NCBI GenBank assembly: GCA_958448165.1 | Contig: CAUDCW010000009.1 | Coordinates: 49,387 to 113,386 of the forward strand | Reading direction: 5' to 3' | Source of the DNA: an uncultured Oscillospiraceae bacterium | GTDB lineage: Bacteria > Bacillota > Clostridia > Oscillospirales > Acutalibacteraceae | DNA: 64,000 bases | Shown: positions 58,486 to 64,000 of the stretch, one piece after another | Layout of the letters: each line of letters begins with the position of its first letter | How positions within the stretch are numbered: the first letter of the stretch is position 1 | Program-made: the position numbers and the translations under genes | The notes under the pieces: generated by a model | Database searches by the model: none | Seen by the model: only the letters and a program-made list of their open reading frames with translations | Told to the model about the DNA's origin: nothing

Positions 58486-61400
58486 GTGTCATATAAATCA
58501 CTATTTCAAAGTGAAAACAAGAATCTGAAAGAAGGTATGGCTTTTTTGAAAGCACGATTAAAAAAAGGCAATCGAATTATAAGCATCCTGATTTGTTTTG
58601 CGGTGCTTATGTCCTGCTGCACGTTGTCTGCATATAACGCAGCGGCAGAAGAGGTGACCGCCGCCAAGGCTTCCGACCCATCAACTATGGATAACTGGAA
58701 AATGTATTTCGGCACAGACGTGATGTCAACCGAAAATACAGGAACGGTGTGGACGGATAAATCGGTTCTTACCGATTCTTCCGCTTTTGGCGGTTCGGGG
58801 ATAGAGATGAAAGACAGGGACGATTTTCTTGTGGCTATGTCTGCAATAGCGTCTGATTCTTCTGTTACGGGATATTCCAATGTTCCGACAGACACAATGT
58901 TTGTGCTTGATGTGTCAGGCTCTATGAACGATGATGCAGACCACAACAATATGGCAAAGGTAATGGTCGAAGCGGCAAACGACAGTATCGCTGAGCTTCT
59001 TTCTGCCAACAAGTACAGCCGTATCGGCGTTGTTCTGTATTCCGGCTCCGGCTCGAGCAGCACAGACGATGACGCCGCAGTGCTGCTGCTTCCGCTTGAC
59101 AGATACACTACCGCCGAAGACGGAAAATACTTAAGCTACACAGTAACAAGTAATAGCGATAGTGACATTACTACCGAAACAATAGGCATTGCTCCGGATT
59201 TAAGGACAGAAGAAACCAAGAAAAAACCCACGCAGGTAAGCAAAGAGGTTGTCGGTGCAACCTACATACAAAAAGGAATTATTCTTGCGATGCAGCAGTT
59301 CACCGATAAAAATAATTCAACAATCGTTGATGATCCTACTCTCGGCACACTAAAGCGTATGCCTGTAACTGTGCTGATGTCTGACGGAGCGCCGACCTTT
59401 GGCAGCACCGATTTCACTATTCCGAAAAAGCACAATCTGGGAAACGGCAGCAGCACAAATTCTGCTTTAGGCTTTGTCAGTCAGCTCAGCGCCGCATACG
59501 CAAAACAAGAGATTGAAGAAAAATATAACGGCGATTGCTTGTTTTATACTCTCGGTCTCGGCGTTGGTGACAACAGCGTTGCCACAAGTGTTCTCAATCC
59601 TGCAAAGTCATCTTCGGGTATCACTGCTTTCCGGGATCAGTACAACAGTGCCGATGTCGGCGGCAAGGTTACCGTCCGCCGTGCTTCAAAAGACCGGCCG
59701 GAGCTTTACGTAACAAAAATTCCGCAGAGCCTTGAACAGAACTATGTTGACGGATATTTCGCCGTTGACAGCACCTCGTCTGATATGGCGGCAGGCCTTA
59801 AAAAGGCTTTTTCCAAAATAGTCGGCACAATCCAGCTTCGGTCACGCTATTTCCCGACACTTGTTACAGACACGGAAAATAATTCAGGCTATATTTCCTT
59901 TTCTGACCGTATAGGCGAATATATTCAGGTCACCGATGTGAAGGGAATTCTTCTCAATAACACGCTTTATTCGGGAGCGGAGCTTGCAAAGAGCCTTGCA
60001 GATAACGGCAAAGAGCTTGGAACACTCGATAACCCGACAGAGCGTGGGAATAAATTAATAAGCACCGTTCAGTCCCGACTCGGAATTGACGATGCGAAAA
60101 CGGCAAAGGAATTAATCCGACTTGCCCGTGAACACGGACAAATCAGCTATAGCAGTGACAGCCGCTACAGCAACTATATCGGCTGGTACGCAAATGCAAA
60201 GGGTGAATTTCTCGGCTTCTGGTATGACGGAATCACGACTATGCCTGACCCTACAGATGCACAGCTTAGCGATGAAGCAAGACCCGAGTATATTATGAAA
60301 TCGTATTTTTACCTCGGAGAGGTTGATGAAAAAAACGGCGTTGCTCTGTCTGATATGATGTATGCCGACGTTCGTGTGAGTGAGAATATTTCAACAGGCG
60401 AGCAAACGGTCGGCTTTGCAATTCCTGCGGCTCTCATTCCTCTTGTTACTTATAATATCACTATGAATAAAGACAACAGGTTTTCCGACCTGACTGTTTC
60501 AGGTGCCGAGCATCCGATCCGCCTTGTTTACGGCGTAGGGCTGCAAGATAATATAAATGAATATAATATTACACAGGCTGTTTCAGACGAGTATCTCGCC
60601 GAGAATACAAATCCCGACGGCACAGTCAACTTCTATTCAAATCAGTATGAAACAGACAACAGCACCGCTTACGGCACGCTGAACACCTGCTCTGCTTTTA
60701 CGCCTTCAAAGCAGAATGAAAAGTATTACAGCGGTGAGAATTCAATCGTTTATTCCGATGATGACGGCACAATATTAAAAGGCGATATAGACAAGGATAA
60801 GGATTATTATTGCACTTATACGGTTTACAGCATAAAAGGCGGTTCTCCGCAAACCGAAACAGTTTTCAGAAAGCTTTCAAAAGAAGCCATTGAAGCTGCA
60901 AAACAGAAAGACGACGCCACATGGTATATTCCTGGCGAAAATGCACTGGTGAATTCAGGTAACGAAACAGTCGATAAAACAGAAAACAAAACAAAAACAC
61001 TCACATTTTCAAGCAGCCAATATGCAGACAAAAAGGGCGATGACCTCCGTATCACAGCGGCACTCGGCAACAACGGCAAGCTCACTCTATCGCCTGCAAC
61101 CGGCATAAAGCTGAGTAAATCCGTTGAAGCCACAGCCGACTACAATCCCGAAACTTCCTTTGAATTTATAATTTCAAACATTACGGACAGCGGTGCCTCA
61201 AAAGCCTATGATGCTTTGCTAAAGCACTCTGACGGTTCAACAGATGAAACCGTTGTCAGCTTTAAAAACGGCAAGGGTTCAGTATTTCTTAAAGCAGAAG
61301 AAACAATTTATATCAAGGGTATGACAGCAGGTGCAAAATACAGCATAGAAGAAACCCCTGACGAAAAATATATTCTTAAAAATATAAACGGCGACAGCAA

Positions 61401-63777
61401 GGCTTCAACTGCCGAAATTACAGTAGAAAACCACAGACTGAGTGAGGCGAACTTTGTAAACACCGAAAAAGGCTGTGGAAACCTGATTATAGCCAAAGAA
61501 GTCAGATACAATTTTGGTACGGATTACGAAATACCGTCCGACAAGTCGTTTGATATCACCGTAACACTAAGCGGTGTCGGCGTCAGAGATAAGAGCTTTA
61601 AGGCAAAGAATACAAACGGTGAATCAACCTCGGTTACTACCGACGAGAACGGCTCGTTTACCGTTTCGCTCAAGCACAGTGAAAAGCTTGAAATCCTTGA
61701 TTTGCCCGAGGGAACAGCCGCCGATGTCAAAGAAAATAACCCCGGTGCAGGCTTTAACGTATCTTACTTCGTAAACGGGCAGTCGGGTGACGGTTCGGTA
61801 ACCGTTCAAGACAATCAAACTGCTTCGGTAGTTGTTGGAAATTCCTATTCTCCGTCAGCGGTATCGCCCGTCAATATTACAGTTACGGGCACAAAAACAC
61901 TGAGCGGACGTGAATGGAACGATGCGGATACTTTCACATTTGAACTGCAAAAGCAAATTTCCGACAATGAGTGGCAGACGCTTGCAAACGATACAGTAAA
62001 CGGTATGGATGCTGATAAATCCTTTGATTTAAGCGGCGGCTTTGCTGATGAAAAATATACCGAAACAGGAACCTATAATTACAGAATTGTCGAGATAGAG
62101 CCGCAAAACGACAGGCTCGGCGGTATCTCATATGATAAAACTGTCCATTTCTTCAGCGTCATTGTTGCGGATAAGGATATGGACGGAGCGCTTGAAATCG
62201 ACAATATAACGGGAAACACAGTAAGCATCACTCAGAATGGTGACGGCTGGAACGTAGATGTTAATTTTACAAACACATATTCAAACACCGACAGTGCAAC
62301 GGTGACAATTGATATAAATAAGCAGGTTATCAATGCGAGTGAAAGTCCTCTTGCATCAGTCAGCGGCTTTAAGTTCGGGCTTTATGACGAAAACGGCGAA
62401 CCGGCGTTTGAGTCGAACGAAACAACCGACAGCGGTTTTGCGAGAATTGCCTGTACTTACAGCGGCGGCAGTGCGGCAGGAACGTATAGGTATATCCTTA
62501 AAGAGATTGTTCCCGACAATGCTCCGACAGGCTGGATATACAGCACAGAGGAAATCCCCGTAACTGTGAATGTCACAGATGACGGTCAGGGCAATCTGAG
62601 TGCGGTTGTCTGTCAGGGCGATGATCTGACAGATGCGGCTTCAATTTCAGCAATATTTGCAAATCAGTATTCTCCCGAAGAAGCTGAACTTATCGTAGAT
62701 TTTGTCGATAAAAAACTGACAGGCAGAGCGCTGAAAGCCGATGAATTCACGTTTGAAGTTCAACAGCAGGACGGCACTGCGGTTTTAACAGGCACAAACG
62801 ACGAACAGGGTAATGTTGTTTTCAACGGCAGTCTTAAATTCGACAAGGTAGGCGTATATTATTACAACATAGTTGAAACAGGTGATAACAGCAAAGGTGT
62901 AACCTATGATAAAACCGTTCACAGTATTGCCGTTACCGTAACCGACGACGGCGGAAAGCTCAAAGCCACATACACTTTGTTAAGTTCGGTTGAACAGACC
63001 GTAGTATTTGAAAACACCTACAAAGCAGAAGATGTTTACTGCACAATAAGCGGAGTAAAAACACTGACGGGCAGGGATATGCTCAGCGGTGAATTCACCT
63101 TTACTATGATTGAAGCAACTGATGAAGCAGGCAATATTGCAGACAATGCAAAAACGTATGAAGCAAAAAACGAAGCAGACGGAGTATTCAGCTTTGCACC
63201 TGTTACATTCAATGCTGAGGGCAAATATTACTATGTTGTTTCCGAGGTTCAGGGCGGCGCTGACGGTGTATGCTATGACGAAACTAAGTATATTACAGCA
63301 ATTGAAGTGACTGATAACGGTGAGGGCAGTCTTGTTATCTCCGATATCAGTAATAAAGCAATCGGCTCGGACGAAGAAACGGAAATAAGGTTTCAAAATG
63401 CTTATGCCGAGCCAACCGACCCGACCGACCCGACCGACCCGACCGACCCGACCAAACCGACTGACCCAACCGACCCAACCGACCCAACTGACCCAACCGA
63501 CCCAACTGACTCGAGTGCGCCGGAAACACCGACTTCTCCCACCAATCATAACAACCCGGACACACCAAAGAACACAAGTACTCCTGCTGAACCGAACAAA
63601 AGCGAAACACTAACTGTAGCCGGTAAATCGGCAGGCTATAATACATCAGATACTCCGAAAACAGGCGATGAGAGGAATTTCGATTTCCTGCTTTATGCTA
63701 TGCTGTTCAGCGGAATTGTCCTGTGCTGTGCAGTGACCTGCAAAATAAAGAAAGACGCTAAAGAAAAAATAGAATAG
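58486..63777 (+). CDS. Giant von Willebrand A pilus-type surface adhesin (TPKTG anchor)
   Basis: 1763 residues; start GTG at 58486 with AAAGGTG upstream. Signal peptide about 20-58. A vWA domain from about 135 has the MIDAS motif DVSGSMN (D142) and SDGAPTFG. The middle holds Cna-B/SpaA-like modules. Several Spy0128-type pilin isopeptide domains follow (repeating TKTLSGREWNDADTFTFEL, KLTGRALKADEFTFEVQ, VKTLTGRDMLSGEFTFTM). Then comes a Pro-Thr-Asp repeat, a TPKTG anchor motif (1723-1727), a membrane helix and a Lys-rich tail. This is the plan of a tip adhesin on a sortase-built pilus. No sortase gene is present in the window. Confidence 0.88.
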   Translation: MSYKSLFQSENKNLKEGMAFLKARLKKGNRIISILICFAVLMSCCTLSAYNAAAEEVTAAKASDPSTMDNWKMYFGTDVMSTENTGTVWTDKSVLTDSSAFGGSGIEMKDRDDFLVAMSAIASDSSVTGYSNVPTDTMFVLDVSGSMNDDADHNNMAKVMVEAANDSIAELLSANKYSRIGVVLYSGSGSSSTDDDAAVLLLPLDRYTTAEDGKYLSYTVTSNSDSDITTETIGIAPDLRTEETKKKPTQVSKEVVGATYIQKGIILAMQQFTDKNNSTIVDDPTLGTLKRMPVTVLMSDGAPTFGSTDFTIPKKHNLGNGSSTNSALGFVSQLSAAYAKQEIEEKYNGDCLFYTLGLGVGDNSVATSVLNPAKSSSGITAFRDQYNSADVGGKVTVRRASKDRPELYVTKIPQSLEQNYVDGYFAVDSTSSDMAAGLKKAFSKIVGTIQLRSRYFPTLVTDTENNSGYISFSDRIGEYIQVTDVKGILLNNTLYSGAELAKSLADNGKELGTLDNPTERGNKLISTVQSRLGIDDAKTAKELIRLAREHGQISYSSDSRYSNYIGWYANAKGEFLGFWYDGITTMPDPTDAQLSDEARPEYIMKSYFYLGEVDEKNGVALSDMMYADVRVSENISTGEQTVGFAIPAALIPLVTYNITMNKDNRFSDLTVSGAEHPIRLVYGVGLQDNINEYNITQAVSDEYLAENTNPDGTVNFYSNQYETDNSTAYGTLNTCSAFTPSKQNEKYYSGENSIVYSDDDGTILKGDIDKDKDYYCTYTVYSIKGGSPQTETVFRKLSKEAIEAAKQKDDATWYIPGENALVNSGNETVDKTENKTKTLTFSSSQYADKKGDDLRITAALGNNGKLTLSPATGIKLSKSVEATADYNPETSFEFIISNITDSGASKAYDALLKHSDGSTDETVVSFKNGKGSVFLKAEETIYIKGMTAGAKYSIEETPDEKYILKNINGDSKASTAEITVENHRLSEANFVNTEKGCGNLIIAKEVRYNFGTDYEIPSDKSFDITVTLSGVGVRDKSFKAKNTNGESTSVTTDENGSFTVSLKHSEKLEILDLPEGTAADVKENNPGAGFNVSYFVNGQSGDGSVTVQDNQTASVVVGNSYSPSAVSPVNITVTGTKTLSGREWNDADTFTFELQKQISDNEWQTLANDTVNGMDADKSFDLSGGFADEKYTETGTYNYRIVEIEPQNDRLGGISYDKTVHFFSVIVADKDMDGALEIDNITGNTVSITQNGDGWNVDVNFTNTYSNTDSATVTIDINKQVINASESPLASVSGFKFGLYDENGEPAFESNETTDSGFARIACTYSGGSAAGTYRYILKEIVPDNAPTGWIYSTEEIPVTVNVTDDGQGNLSAVVCQGDDLTDAASISAIFANQYSPEEAELIVDFVDKKLTGRALKADEFTFEVQQQDGTAVLTGTNDEQGNVVFNGSLKFDKVGVYYYNIVETGDNSKGVTYDKTVHSIAVTVTDDGGKLKATYTLLSSVEQTVVFENTYKAEDVYCTISGVKTLTGRDMLSGEFTFTMIEATDEAGNIADNAKTYEAKNEADGVFSFAPVTFNAEGKYYYVVSEVQGGADGVCYDETKYITAIEVTDNGEGSLVISDISNKAIGSDEETEIRFQNAYAEPTDPTDPTDPTDPTKPTDPTDPTDPTDPTDPTDSSAPETPTSPTNHNNPDTPKNTSTPAEPNKSETLTVAGKSAGYNTSDTPKTGDERNFDFLLYAMLFSGIVLCCAVTCKIKKDAKEKIE
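63409..63512 (+). repeat. Proline-threonine-aspartate 9-bp tandem repeat
   Basis: About eleven units of a 9-bp repeat (CCGACCCGA-type) encode PTD repeats in the wall-spanning stem of the adhesin. Copy number probably varies between strains by slippage. Confidence 0.85.
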
Positions 63778-63819
63778 TATAGCGGTGACCCAATAATCAG
63801 CAATAGCATTAATTAGTAA

Positions 63820-63856
63820 AATGACCTCTGATGCCGAAGTGCGTCAGAGGTCATAT
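63820..63856 (+). terminator. Terminator after the vWA adhesin
   Basis: ATGACCTCTGA/TCAGAGGTCAT, an 11-bp perfect stem with a 12-nt loop, followed by ATTTCTGTCTTTTT. I see nothing further to the end of the window. Confidence 0.75.
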
Positions 63857-64000
63857 TTCTGTCTTTTTATCAGATATTTATGCAATAAAAGCGAAGCCTT
63901 GACAATATGCGGCACGAATATAAATAAAAAAACAAATTCAGAATGTCATGTAGGTTTGTCAATGATGTGTTACAAAATTAGAAAACTTCGCCGGTAGAAA

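Noticed and set aside
63409..63512. Dense direct repeats as a CRISPR or origin iteron set
   Set aside because: They are in frame within a large adhesin gene and encode PTD repeats.
63899..63930. TTGACA followed by TATAAA near the window end as a promoter
   Set aside because: The spacer is about 14 bp and nothing recognisable follows within the window.

Overview
The window looks like the chromosome of a low-GC, spore-forming, Gram-positive anaerobe of the Clostridia, most like a gut or rumen Ruminococcus-type Oscillospiraceae. The reasons are sporulation genes (pro-sigK, gerQ, a cwlJ-type cortex hydrolase), BspA-type leucine-rich-repeat proteins, a dockerin, sortase-anchored pilin-like proteins and zinc-ribbon Ser/Thr kinases. 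Genus is inference; there is no rRNA or tRNA here.

Layout. 1-7.5 kb: a signalling operon with a membrane protein, a zinc-ribbon/FHA protein and two transmembrane zinc-ribbon Ser/Thr kinases (one with a solute-binding-protein-like ectodomain, one with PASTA domains), then an LRR protein. 7.56-9.7 kb: a group II intron fragment cut by a degenerate IS21-like element. 9.8-20.4 kb: housekeeping genes: gpsA, a split TauE-type permease, a 6S RNA, a DUF1292 gene, a K+ channel, two L,D-transpeptidase-like proteins, sigK, prfC, hemW and gerQ.

Central result. A cwlJ-type gene is broken in two. Its 5' end (start codon, ribosome binding site and first 20 codons) is at 57851-57909 and its 3' part is at 20369-20761, both on the minus strand. 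Joined at a shared TCCCC they give a continuous 148-codon frame directly upstream of gerQ, the cwlJ-gerQ order known from Bacillus. The 37,094-bp segment 20757-57850 is therefore an integrated element. Its two ends carry 15-bp inverted arms with one mismatch, as in attachment sites of large serine recombinases, and it encodes such a recombinase (43732-45315). By analogy with skin and SP-beta, mother-cell excision would restore cwlJ; that part is inference.

The element seems to be two related units in tandem. Unit A (about 20.8-45.3 kb) carries a DUF4177 protein, a ClC transporter, an fbp remnant, a large HTH protein, a dockerin-LRR protein, a Cna-B/LPITG surface protein, a SipW peptidase with seven TasA-like proteins (several with frameshifts or nonsense codons), an IS110 element, an internally deleted ATPase relic, a 47-aa protein, the recombinase and an attP-like palindrome. 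Unit B (45.3-57.8 kb) carries one long operon: HerA/VirB4-like ATPase, coiled-coil protein, C39-like cysteine peptidase, unknown protein, LytTR regulator, two Hsp70-RCC1 fusions around an unknown protein, and an LRR protein. It ends in a scrap of recombinase next to the right end. I know of no described system with this gene set, and it is the best candidate for an undescribed one. After the element, 58.5-63.8 kb encodes a 1763-aa von Willebrand A pilus-type adhesin.
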